A stretch of 64,000 nucleotides of DNA from the NCBI GenBank assembly GCA_018806915.1, contig JAGKQI010000103.1, positions 62,001 through 126,000 on the forward strand. Direction: 5' to 3'. Positions 27,640-37,599 of the stretch are shown one piece after another (position 1 is the first letter of the stretch; the number at the start of each line of letters is the position of its first letter). The notes beneath the pieces were generated by a model that saw only the letters and a list, made by a program, of their open reading frames with translations, was not told the origin of the DNA and searched no databases. The position numbers were made by a program, and so were the translations under genes. The stretch comes from Phytophthora colocasiae. Its lineage: Eukaryota; Oomycota; Peronosporomycetes; Peronosporales; Peronosporaceae.

Positions 27640-29283
27640 TGTGGTGAAGTGGATTCAAATCAAACCGGATACGACGCAGAACGACCACGATGATGGGTGA
27701 CGTGCGACAGTGGTGCTATGATAAGGACAGGTCCCTGGAACTGGGTACCTATTCTAGGACGGATCCTCAGTTAGGACCCACTTGGCCTAGCTGACCTACG
27801 TTCGGATCCCACAGTTCTAAGTGCGGATCCGGTGGCCCTAAGTGCGGATCCGGCAGTCTTTAAGTGCGGATCCGGCAGTCCTTAAGTGCGGATCCGGCAG
27901 TCTTAAGTGCGGATCCGGCAGTCCTTAAGTGCGGATCCGGCAGTCTTAAGTGCGGATCTGGCAGTCCTAAGTGAAGATCCAAGATCCCAAGATCCGGGAT
28001 CCGAGACTCAGGATACGGGATCCTCAAGATCCAAGATCCCAAGATCCAAGATCCCAAGATCCAGATCCAAGATCCCAAGATCCAGATCCAAGATCCTCGG
28101 ATCCTGAAGCCGGATCCTCAAGATCCAAGATCCCAAGATCCTCGGATCCTGAAGCAGGATCCTCAAGATCCAAGATCCCAAGATCCAGATCCAAGATCCT
28201 CGGATCCTGAAGCCGGATCCTCAAGATCCAAGATCCCAAGATCCAGATCCAAGACCCAGGATCCAGGATCCTCGAGATCCAAGAACCCAAGATCCGGGAT
28301 CCGAGACTCAGGATCCGGGATCCTCAAGATCCAAGATCCCAAGATCCAGATCCAAGATCCTCGGATCCTGAAGCCGGATCCTCAAGATCCAAGATCCCAA
28401 GATCCAGATCCAAGACCCAGGATCCAGGATCCTCGAGATCCAAGATCCCAAGATCCGGGATCCGAGACTCAGGATCCGGGATCCTCAAGATCCAAGATCC
28501 CAAGATCCAGATCCAAGATCCTCGGATCCCGAGGTCGGATCCAAGGATCCAGGGCCGGATCCTCACGATCCAAGACATCGACGTAGTGGAGAAGTTGCAG
28601 GAGAGCCAGCATGATCCAAGATAGAGATTTGCGATGGGAAAGATAGGGTACAAGATGAGGAACTGGATAACCATAAATCAGAGAGTCGAATTTACCTTCT
28701 AGTGCGCAAGTGGTCTTCTTCAGGACCTAAGACAAGGGAAGAGGATAGTGTATTGGCCTCCCCTTAGTCTTCCTGCAAGTTTCTTCGCATACCTAGCTAC
28801 AGCTAAGACCGGATCCCCAATTTGGCCGGCTTACCTTACGCTAGTGAAGACCCGGATCCAACGGTGTTGATTGCTTAACCGCAGGATCCTCGACCTCTCA
28901 ACACCCTCAAGACCAACCGCTACAGGAGGCGGCAAGCAAGACAGTAAAGGAAAGGAAAAGGAACCCCACAGCCACCAAGGCAACCCCGGATCTAAGGATC
29001 CACAAGATCTTCGAGTCCAAGACCAAGATCCCCCCAACCAGGACCTGTGTGCAGGAATACCCACGCAAGTCCAACCCCCCAAGTCCCCGCCAAGGACGTT
29101 CAAGCCCTCACGCCTGTGTACACTCTCCCGTTCCTGAGAGAGCAGATCCCGCCCACTGACGGGTACACAAGGTGAGCCTCAGCAACCCCACGGTTATCGG
29201 AGTACCCCCTCCGTTAGTCAGTGTCTGGGCGCCGTGTGTGAACGTTGGATCCCTGCTCATTCCAGCGGATCCACTACACCACA
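27640..29283 (+). repeat. 3' LTR of element A
   Basis: 1644 bp with the same ends as the 5' LTR. It is 193 bp longer because the GATCC-module region has an extra block (28330-28440 repeats the preceding pattern). The remainder differs at only a few bases, for example GACCCCGG versus GACCCGG. CCCAGGGGCGAT just before it is the likely polypurine tract. Confidence 0.95.
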
Positions 29284-30691
29284 GATGGCCCTAGCAGATC
29301 CTGTGCCTGCCAGGACAACAGCTGATGCAACTGACACGAACACTTCCGATGAAGAGGAGCCTGGCAATCCTATCAACGCGGTGACGAAACTGCGCCTGTT
29401 TCCGACACCCATGCAAAAAGCCAAGCTCGATCAAATGTTTGCTACTAACCGGGCGATTTACAACAAGATGGTAGCACTCTCAAGGAAGAACAAGGACGAC
29501 AACACCAGCGAGTTGATGCTTAAGGTCCGCCCCATTGCTGTAGTAGAGAGCATGGCAAAGTTTTTCCGCAACAACAGACGTGCTTTAGCTCGCCACCGAA
29601 TGGTGAACGACGAAGTGCGGGATTCCGCATTTCAGGACTTCAAAAAAGCCGCTAAGTCATCGCGCGCACTATTTTTCAACACGAAAGCCCGAGGAGAGAA
29701 GACGACGTATCCCAAACTCAAGTTCAAAAGCAAATTTGATCCTTCAAACACGATAGAGATCAGGAGCCGCTCGATCAGAGCCATCGATGTACAAGGAGAG
29801 CGGCGAGTTCGATTCCACCCCACATTCTTCGGCCTGGCCAGGGGTGAAGGGATAGCTATCCACGAACGTATACCAGAGCTTACTGCGTCTGTTCGTCTTC
29901 AGCGCCTCCGTGAAGGAGAGGTCTATTTGATCGTTCCACGTGTCCGAGAGTTCCCACAGACATTCAGTAAGTGCGTGTGCGCAATTGACCCGGGGGTGCG
30001 CAATTTCGTCACAATGTACGACCCGAATGGTCGTACATTGTCGGTGACAGATTCTCATCGATTCTTGCGGAAGCGTTTTGAGGCAATCGACAGGATGAAG
30101 TCAACTCTCACGCACCTGGAGAATGTGGCTAAAGAACGCCTTGAACCTAAAGAGAATTCGGAGTCAAACTCTGGGACTGAACCCCGGAAGTCCAGCGATC
30201 ATCGTCGTCGATATCGGCTACGCAGGCAGATTCGTTACGGCTCTCGCAAAGTTACACGTTGTGTTGCCGATATGCACCACAAGCTTTCGAGTTGGTTAGC
30301 TACGCACTACCGAGGTGTTCTTCTCCCGTCGTTCCAAACTTCAGAAATGGTGGCCCGGTACACGCAGGAAGTAGCAACAGACGCTACACTTGACGTAGCC
30401 CCCACCAACATTCAAAAGAGGAAGATCCGTAGCCCTACAGCTAGAGCGATGCTGGCTCAAGCCCACTACCGCTTCAAAATGCTGTTAAAGTACAAAATGG
30501 AGCGTGCAGGTGGCCGACTGTACGTGTGCGAAGAGGAGTACACCTCCAAGACTTTTTCGGCATGCGGAGCAGTCAAAGATAACCTGGGAGGCAGCGCGGT
30601 CTATCACTGCGCCAGTTGCCTAGCTGTCTTCGACAGAGACGTGAATGCAGCCAAGAACATCTTTCATAAGAACATGGGCCTGCTCATGTAG
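29284..30691 (+). pseudogene. Fanzor (TnpB-like) nuclease, catalytic part
   Basis: After the GATG duplication the frame runs in phase with 12776-13108. It holds TnpB-type features in order: a start-like block KLRLFPTPMQKAKLDQMF, AIYNKMVAL; a basic central region YPKLKFKSKF; RuvC-I CAIDPGVRNFVTMYD (Asp at 29987); the linking helices DMHHKLSSWLATHY; RuvC-II YVCEEEYTSKTFSACG (30520-30568); zinc-ribbon half CASC; and RuvC-III DRDVNAAKNI (Asp at 30638). The usual first zinc Cys (TCSxCG) is Phe at 30554, leaving three Cys. Fanzors are RNA-guided DNA endonucleases carried by eukaryotic transposons. The gene is disrupted only by element A; the parts are otherwise open. Fanzor identity is by motif, not alignment. 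Confidence 0.85.
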
Positions 30692-30845
30692 AGCTTCTCC
30701 ATGCGTTTACCGGCGAAGCCTTCGTCGGGGAGACCTGTCCGCCAGCGGTCCTGCTTCTGGTGGACGTAATAGGCCCAAGAGTATCTAGGCTAGCTATAGC
30801 GATAGTTGTAGTTGGTAAACTAGGTAGACTCCTAAGGCGATACGT
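30692..30845 (+). ncRNA. Candidate guide RNA / right end of Fanzor element
   Basis: Noncoding block directly after the Fanzor stop. Bases 30778-30840 match the reverse complement of 31896-31958 at 61 of 63 positions, and CGGCGAAGCCTTCGTCG (30711-30727) is also repeated there in the same relative order. The core contains short self-complementary stretches (CTAGGCTAGCTATAG, GGTAGACTCC). In TnpB and Fanzor loci the guide RNA derives from the 3' end of the gene and the element's right end. That this block has that role here is inference. Confidence 0.4.
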
Positions 30846-30896
30846 TCCTTGTGATTATAGAATCAGATATTTCACAACTGAGGAGAATTAGCAAGA

Positions 30897-31790
30897 ATGG
30901 GAGGGGAGACCGTAGTTGGCACGCGACTGCATTGGCATAGCCACTCGCAGCGCGACCGCATCGAGATTGACAAGGTGCTGAACCAAGTGCGTGCATTTTG
31001 CACTCGCGCAGCCACGTACTCGGATGGCGGGATCCTGATTGCAGTGGGGTTGCCCAAGGCGATAGCTGACTCCTTCATATCCGCTCGTTCGTCGGACGGA
31101 GATGCTGCGTTTATCGATTCTGTGCGCGAGTTCATGACGAAACTGCAGGGAGAAGTTGATGCAGGAACTCTAGCCGGAAAGGTAGAGATTGTCCCGATGC
31201 TGTATTGGGGTAAATTCGTACCAGCCCTGAATGCTTTGATCGGAACGGCGGCAGACCACTTTCCAAGTGCTGATACACTGATCCTGCAATCATTGGAAAT
31301 TGACGTGGATGCTGCTAGTGTGGAAGCTCTACGCTCACAGTTCGACCTCAAGCGTGACCTGGTGGTGGGTGCGGCTCTACCTGGTCACGACTTCCTGCCG
31401 AATTCAGCTAGCCAACCAGTCGAATTGACAGGTCTAACGTCACCTTGGAACACGCTGGCACTCTGGAATCTCGAGCAATTGACGAAGGTGGGGTTCGCCC
31501 TCATGGGAGACGCATTACGCCTTGAAGTCGATGGGATTGGATCCGCTGCGGGTATCGAAGAAGTCGCCACTATCGCAATGTACCAGCAACTCTACGCAAA
31601 TGACACATCACCTACGGTTGCCAAGCTAATACGGGTGCCTAGTATTGCGTGGCAACTGGACGGGCTACAAGACCAAAAGCGGCTCGAGTGGCACCAGAAG
31701 AAGATGGCGAGCAAGCAGCAGCGCGCTGCCGCCCAGATCGCACACTTCGGTGGTGTAGCTCCTGGCCACGTGTATCATTTGGAGGTGTGA
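30897..31790 (+). CDS. Conserved protein of unknown function, paralog 1
   Basis: A 297-residue protein with an ATG start and no introns. It has no signal peptide or membrane segment. The fold looks alpha/beta: ILIAVGLPKAIADSF, KVEIVPMLYWGKFVPALNAL, ADTLILQSLEIDV, LVVGAALPGHDF, LTSPWNTLALWNLEQLTK and a basic helical tail (KKMASKQQRAAAQIAHFGG) ending in GHVYHLEV. The arrangement of strands and the ADTLILQSLE and SPWNTLALWN motifs recall nucleotide-sugar transferase folds, but I cannot name a family. It is about two-thirds identical to the next gene. It lies between the Fanzor 3' block and an inverted copy of that block. Confidence 0.8.
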   Translation: MGGETVVGTRLHWHSHSQRDRIEIDKVLNQVRAFCTRAATYSDGGILIAVGLPKAIADSFISARSSDGDAAFIDSVREFMTKLQGEVDAGTLAGKVEIVPMLYWGKFVPALNALIGTAADHFPSADTLILQSLEIDVDAASVEALRSQFDLKRDLVVGAALPGHDFLPNSASQPVELTGLTSPWNTLALWNLEQLTKVGFALMGDALRLEVDGIGSAAGIEEVATIAMYQQLYANDTSPTVAKLIRVPSIAWQLDGLQDQKRLEWHQKKMASKQQRAAAQIAHFGGVAPGHVYHLEV

Positions 31791-31895
31791 GAGGGAAGAA
31801 ATGAGCAAGCTTCATGGAGAGGAAAGCTACACGTATCCGATGTAAGCAAGTATCCCAGTAACGATTGAAACTTTTGCGTGACTTTGCTGAGCAGG

Positions 31896-32110
31896 TCGCC
31901 TTAGGAGTCTACCTAGTTTACCAACTACGACTATAGCTATAGCTAGCCTAGATACTCTTCGGCCTTTAAAGCTAGTAGTTTAGCAGGGATTCTCGACGAA
32001 GGCTTCGCCGATAGGAGAGGACTATGCTTGCATAGCCTTCTCCATGTTCTTTGGCAGCGTTGCTGAGCAGGTCCGTTTCTGAATCTGATACCGCACGACG
32101 TGACACAGTC
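31896..32110 (-). pseudogene. Inverted, decayed copy of Fanzor 3' end
   Basis: Read on the minus strand, 32110 to about 32020 gives AVSDSETDLLSNAAKEHG, matching the CLAVFDRDVNAAKN end of the Fanzor protein, with the catalytic Asp block degraded. Further along the same strand comes the noncoding block: the CGGCGAAGCCTTCGTCG motif near 32000 and the 63-nt core at 31958-31896. So the 3' part of a second Fanzor copy, facing the first, is present. The rest of that copy is absent. Confidence 0.7.
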
Positions 32111-32140
32111 ACTTCCGAGCAGCAGCGACCTGAAGCGAAC

Positions 32141-33019
32141 ATGCGTGGCATGACGGTGGTCGGCACGAGGTTGCACTGGCAGAGCCACACGCAATCTGAG
32201 CGGGTCAATGTGGAAAAGTTGCTTCTTCAGTTGCGGGAGTTCTGTGCGCGTGCAGCGACGTATGCTGACGGTGGTATCCTCATCGCAGTGGGCCTCCCAA
32301 CCGCTGCAAATTCGATGTCCCCCAAGGTTACAAGCGTCTTTGTTGATTCGGTGCGCGAGTTCATGACGAGACTGCAGAACGAGGTGGCTACAGGAGTTAT
32401 TGTAGGCAAAGTGGAGATCATCCCGATGCTGTTCTGGGGAAAGTTTGTGCCAGCGTTGAATGCTCTCATTGGCACAGCAGCCGACCATTATCCAAGTGCT
32501 GACACACTTCTACTCCAGTCCCTAGAGGTTGAGGTGAATGCCGCTGGAGTAGCATTGCTACGAGCGAACCTCGATCTGGAACATGATCTTGTTGTAGGCG
32601 CGGCTCTTCCTGGACACACTTTCCAGCCCGATCCAGCTATCCAACCGTTGGAGTTGAGTGGCTTGACATCGCCTTGGAATACACTGGCACTCTGGAATTT
32701 GAAGCAACTAACGAAGATCGGCTTCGCTCTAATGGGAGACGCACTGCGTCTGGAAGTTGAAGGTGTCGGTCCTGCTGGCGGAGATGAGGAGGTCTCGACA
32801 ATCTCGATGTATCAGCAACTTTTTGCGAACACAACAGCTCCTACAAGAGCGAAGCTTCTTCGAGTGCCTGGTGTCACCTGGCAAGTGGCCGATTTCAAGG
32901 ATCCCGAGCGCGTAGCATGGCATACTCGAAAAATGCGAAGCAAAAAACAGCGCACAGCAGCACAAATGGCTCAGTTCGGTGGCGTAGCTTCAGGACACGT
33001 ATACCACATAGATCCTTGA
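32141..33019 (+). CDS. Conserved protein of unknown function, paralog 2
   Basis: A 292-residue protein (ATG 32141; the frame is open from about 32051). It aligns with the gene at 30897-31790 over its whole length, with identical blocks such as VVGTRLHW, GGILIAVGLP, WGKFVPALNALIGTAADH, SPWNTLALWNL and GFALMGDALRLEV. The two are head to tail about 350 bp apart, with the inverted Fanzor remnant between them. Both frames are intact and differ mostly at conservative positions, so both are probably under selection. Function unknown. Confidence 0.8.
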   Translation: MRGMTVVGTRLHWQSHTQSERVNVEKLLLQLREFCARAATYADGGILIAVGLPTAANSMSPKVTSVFVDSVREFMTRLQNEVATGVIVGKVEIIPMLFWGKFVPALNALIGTAADHYPSADTLLLQSLEVEVNAAGVALLRANLDLEHDLVVGAALPGHTFQPDPAIQPLELSGLTSPWNTLALWNLKQLTKIGFALMGDALRLEVEGVGPAGGDEEVSTISMYQQLFANTTAPTRAKLLRVPGVTWQVADFKDPERVAWHTRKMRSKKQRTAAQMAQFGGVASGHVYHIDP

Positions 33020-33911
33020 CATCGATATGGCAGCTCGAATTAATGTAGATCCTTCGTGTAGATGCAATGGCCAGTGGACATTAGGCCAAATGATAACGGC
33101 GGCTCGTGTTGCGTTCGTAGTGGAGACTTCAACTTCACCTTGAACTCACTTCAAAGGGGCCTTGGCAGGACACTCTCGTATGAAGGCTGAGTCAGTGCTC
33201 ATACATCTACGAGAGCGTCACTCGTGCTACATCGGAACTCGAGCATGGATCCTCGCAAGCACACAACACTGTTTTCTTCGTCGGGGCACATGCCTTCCTA
33301 AGACCCCGACCTCGTCAACGCAGATTCGCACCTCACGATGCGCTAACTCGAAGCGTGATGCTGTATCTGATACGCTTAGCTCCTCTGACCGAGCGAGTCG
33401 ATGGCGTGGACCGCAGAGGTTCTTCGAGAGCAGAGAATCCGAACGCGATGCAGTAGACTTCGACAAGATCAGTCGTAGTACAGCGCGCAATCGTTCCATC
33501 GTTCCAACCGGTAACAACCGGTACCTATCTCTGCCAACTATTGAGCCGGGCACTGTCGACACAATGTCCCGTCTCTACCAGGTTTTTAAACGGGGTCCAC
33601 ACCCTTTTGTATGCTCTGACGTACCCTTAATTAGGAGTGAAAAGTGAACCCTGTCTCAACCAAAAGGTGAAAACTGAGTCCAGACTATCTCGTTGAGACG
33701 GGCCACAAAATAAATGCATTTTGTGTTTTGGCTAATCAAAATCGACGCATTTGTGTTTCGGCCAATTAGAGGTCTAGGCCTAAATTTCTCGAAGGGGGAA
33801 CAATACTGAGGGGGGGGGTAAAGGGAGAAAGACCGGTTTCTGATTCTGGTTCCGGTATCCACGGCTTGAAGCCAAAAAGTTTTCCAGCGACAGACGACGG
33901 GACGCCTGCGA
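33020..33911. other. Intergenic, no gene recognised
   Basis: A frame at 33180-33647 (+) and one opposite it at 33227-33562 (-) are open, but neither resembles a known protein and both have biased Arg/Ser composition. A short hairpin (CACAAAAT ... ATTTTGTG, 33704-33725) and two imperfect copies of a GCATTTTGTGTTTTGGC-type motif (33717 and 33749) occur upstream of the CAMTA gene. A run of about nine G lies near 33812. Confidence 0.4.
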
Positions 33912-36900
33912 ATGAACTCATGGGATGGCATCCAAGCGCGCGCAGCCTCTCTGCGCCAGGAAGCGACTCGGCGGTGGCTCGTGAAGGACGAGCTGGTGTT
34001 CCTCCTGCAGCATTACCAGTCGGTGGGCGTGCCGGTGGCTCATGCGCTGCAGTTGCAGCCGATTAGTAGGTGCCCGTCGCTCGTCGCCACTAAAACGACA
34101 CTAACGCCTTCTCTTGTGCTTGATAGGCGGAACTTTGCTGTTCTATAATACACAGGAGGTCTCAGACTACAAGAAGGACGGATGGTTCTGGCAGAAACGC
34201 AAAGACAAGAGTGGACGCGTGCGTGAAGATCGCGCCAAACTTGTGATCAATCGTCAAGTAATTATTCTAGGGACGTATGTGCACTCTGCTGAGACGTCGG
34301 TGCGTTGAAAAAGTGATAATTGGGCTACAAGGTGTGTGTGTTAGTAACTTGCTGCTGCTGCAGACATTCCATCGGAGGATTTATTCAGTGCGCGACTCCA
34401 AAGATAACATTGTCCTCGTCCACTACTTCGATGAGGTCAATAAGGAACCTGTGAATCGTCAATTGCCCTCAGACTCGATCAAGAACGACGTGCACTCGAG
34501 CAAAGGGATGAAGCGATCTCTATCCGTCAAGACTAGCGGTGCTTCCTCAGAATTTATGCCGCCGTTCCGGCAGCTAAGTCCTCTCAAGACTTTGTCATCC
34601 GATGAAACAGTAGAATCCATCATGAAAAGTATGCAGGTAACCTTTTTGCTGTTTTGAGATACCGAGTGCCTAATCTTTGTGCTGTCCTGTGGTGTTTAGA
34701 CTGCTTCGAGGCGGACGTTGAGCCCCACACTGCATCAGATCACAATTCTTCGTTTAATATTTCGGATGCGGATCTGCTGTTATTAAAGGACAGCGCAATG
34801 GACGGGATCATAACTGGCTTTGAACCTGACGAGCTTTTTAACGATCTGTCTTCAGCGACATCATCTGAAGAAGGCGTCTCCGGCTTAGGAGGCCAACAAA
34901 CGTTTGAGCTGGCAGAAATATCGGATTTCTCGCCTGACTGGGACTTTGGAGATGGAGGAGCCAAGGTCCTCATCTGTCTTGTAGCTAAACTTCCTGAGAG
35001 ACTGGCTCAAGATCCATTGAAATTGTTTATCCAGTTTGGCACGAAGAGAGTTCGTGCAGAGAAGGTTTCGGACACGGTACTGCGCTGCACTGGTGCGTCG
35101 ACGACGTTTCTAATACTCAACTGGGAGTGGCACTAACAATTGCTGAATGTGTTGTCTGCAGCTCCAAGCTCGCGACAACTTGGTAATGTTGACATTTGCG
35201 TGTGTCATTGGGGTGGGTCACTGCACCAAGAGAGCATTCTGCTTTCTCACAAGAGGCAGTTCACGTACCGAAGTCATTATTTGGTGTCACCTTCGCTTGT
35301 TGGCGAAATTGCGAAAGACAAACGTGCTTTGGAAACAGAATCCATTGATCCGTTGGAACTTACTGCATCAAGTCCTGTACATACTTTCGGCACTGGCAAG
35401 AGAGGTCGCTCTCCAACTGTTTTATCACAAACTATTGGGATGAACCGATCAGAGGACAGATTTTCCAACAGGAATCTATCGACATACGTCGAGTCGGATT
35501 GTAAGTTCTCGATCTTTAATGTATTGTTTGCATTCCATTCCTAGGTACTTACATTTTGTGTTTTTGGTTGATTTGCTTAGTGGACGAGAGGCAATGCAAG
35601 ATTCGAGTCGTAGAGCGATTATCTGAGTTTCACCAAGCAATACGCACCAAGACGACAGCATCTCCATTAAAATCTCCAGCAGCATTCGGTACCGAAGGCC
35701 TCAAAAATGAAAATAATCCAGAAAGGGAAGACCCAGGGCCTTTATTGACAGTATCACCGGCTTCGGGCTCATCAACTAGGCAAATGCAACAATCTAGCCA
35801 GCAAATTGTTCAATCAAGTGGCTCAACTGAGCTTTCGAGTACCTCAACTTCTTCCAGCGAAACATCGACCGCATTGGATGACTGCACAATTGAAGCCCTA
35901 AGTGACAACGATTTGGAGCAGCTTTCAGAGAAATTACTCGAGCGTGTTGTGCGTCAACTTGTTACAGTCGCTCACACGAGTGAAGAGCTGCTGGAGGAGC
36001 TCAACTCCCTTGACGAGACTGGTTTGAGCTTGTTACACTATGTGAGCTTCTACAATTATTCGCAGTTGGTGCCAGTATTGATAGCTCATGGCGCTCACAT
36101 CAACCAACAAAGTACCCAAGGACAGACCGCACTACACCTTGCAGCAGGATGCGGACACAACGAAGTTGTCGACGTTCTTCTGCAATCTGGAGCTGATTTA
36201 CAAGTGCGCGACTTCGATGGACTCACTGCTGCCGACCGTGCTGAGAAGTCTGGGCATTTAGAGGTTGCTGGAAAATTGCACCAGCACATGGGGGATGACA
36301 CCGGTGATTTAGGTGCAATCGATGAGATTTATGGATTTGGAGGATCTCCCATGGAGATTGATGATGCCCCAACACCTTACACGGATGCTGGGGACATGGG
36401 CCTCTTGGCAGGCGATGACCACGTTCCTGTTATACGCCCACCGCGCTCTCACTCGAGCAGTTGCGAAAGTCCTTGTGAAGCAAACTTATCGTCAAAGGCG
36501 ACATCTTACGTAAGTATTCTTCATATTTTTGCTGGCGGGCCAAAGTGCTTACTGATGGAATTTATCTTCGAAATTACAGGTAGGAGAGAATCAAGAGCAC
36601 AATCGCAAGCTTCTACTTGGAGCCTTCTCGACGATGAGCTTGCACGACAAGTGCGCTCTTTCATTGAGCATTTCAAGAGATTCGGCGGGTCACGTAGCCC
36701 GACGTCGTGAAAGTAGCTTTGGTGAAGACGTTGTAATCTCTCCCTGTAGCAGTAGCACCGGGACGTCGGTGGGCTTTGGATCATCGCCTGCAAGTATGGT
36801 CGGCATGGACTCCAATCTTGTCGGCGGACGCTTAGTCTTGTCTGGAGCTGAGAACGACTCGGATGTTCAGAGTGTGATTGCCGAAGACGAGGAGGGTTTA

Positions 36901-37467
36901 AACAAACTTCAAGCAGCGATGGAACTCATGGGCCCAGAGGAACGACAGTCGCTGGAAGATGAAGTGAAGGTGTTGCAGCACGGTATCCGTGCCTGGTTGC
37001 TGAAGCGAAACTGCAAGAACATGCGGGAGACGACCAAACAACTTCGCGAAGCCACGCAAAGTATTGAGGACCAGCAGAAGCAACAAGAAGCCGATGAAAG
37101 TTGCTCTTTGATGACCAGGGACGTCTCGGAACGTGAACGCGCAGCCGTGACCGTCCAAGCAGCAACGCGCAGTATGTTGGCTCGACGCAGCTTTTTGCAA
37201 ACCAAGCACGTTGCGATTAAGTTTCAAGCAGCCACTCGTGGTGTGCTGTGCCGCAAAAACTTCGCACGTATGAAAGCACACGCTCTTGCGTCACTCGTGA
37301 TCCAACGCAATGTTCGCGAGTGGTGGAACAAGCAACCAGCTGCAACTCGACCTGGCAGCGTCGACAGAGAAGTCGAGGAAGAGGAAAAAGGCACAGAAGA
37401 GAAAGCGTCAGTCCCGCAAGACGCTTATGAATCGGCGTTGCGGGATGAAGTTCAACTCAGCTTGTAA
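33912..37467 (+). CDS. CAMTA calmodulin-binding transcription activator
   Basis: Seven exons join in frame: 33912-34065, 34127-34299, 34364-34636, 34711-35092, 35162-35500, 35581-36509 and 36580-37467, giving 1045 residues. All introns are GT-AG and 61-80 nt; the acceptor at 34710 is the least certain. Domains: CG-1 DNA-binding domain about residues 15-145 (GGTLLFYNTQEVSDYKKDG, WFWQKRKDKSGRVREDRAKL, FHRRIYSVRDSKDNIVLVHY); TIG/IPT about 283-365 (VLICLVAKLPERL, VDICVCHWGG); ankyrin repeats about 590-690 (TALHLAAGCGHNEVVDVLL); IQ motifs about 936-1005 (AAVTVQAATRSMLARRSF, AIKFQAATRGVLCRKNF). CAMTAs bind CGCG-type elements and respond to calcium through calmodulin. The long Ser/Thr-rich linkers are oomycete-like. 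Confidence 0.93.
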
Positions 37468-37599
37468 AACTCAGCAGATAGGTAGTAAAACATAACCCAC
37501 CGATGTTCTTGTACGCTCCATCTCTTCGTTTCTATTTGCCGCTTCCTCAGTACATCGGCGGCTGTAACCTACCACAGGAACCTGTTGATGAAAACTATC

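Larger units (their letters stand above)
13105..29287 (+). mobile_element. Ty3/gypsy element A, chromodomain type, with antisense gene
   Basis: A 16.2 kb element with LTRs at 13109-14559 and 27640-29283, both TGTGGTG...CACCACA, and the 4-bp duplication GATG at 13105-13108 and 29284-29287. Order on the plus strand: LTR, PBS, gag, protease, RT, two RNase H domains, integrase, chromodomain, a 21-bp tandem repeat array, a long minus-strand coiled-coil gene, LTR. Gag, protease and the antisense gene are open, but RT-integrase is broken by several frameshifts. GGATCC is massively over-represented throughout. It is inserted in the Fanzor gene. Element B is its close relative. Confidence 0.95.

Noticed and set aside
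33180..33647. Frame of about 155 codons upstream of CAMTA
   Set aside because: No recognisable protein, biased composition, and an equally long frame on the other strand.
33704..33725. Hairpin CACAAAAT...ATTTTGTG as a regulatory element
   Set aside because: Eight-base arms in AT-rich DNA can occur by chance; no second instance near other genes.
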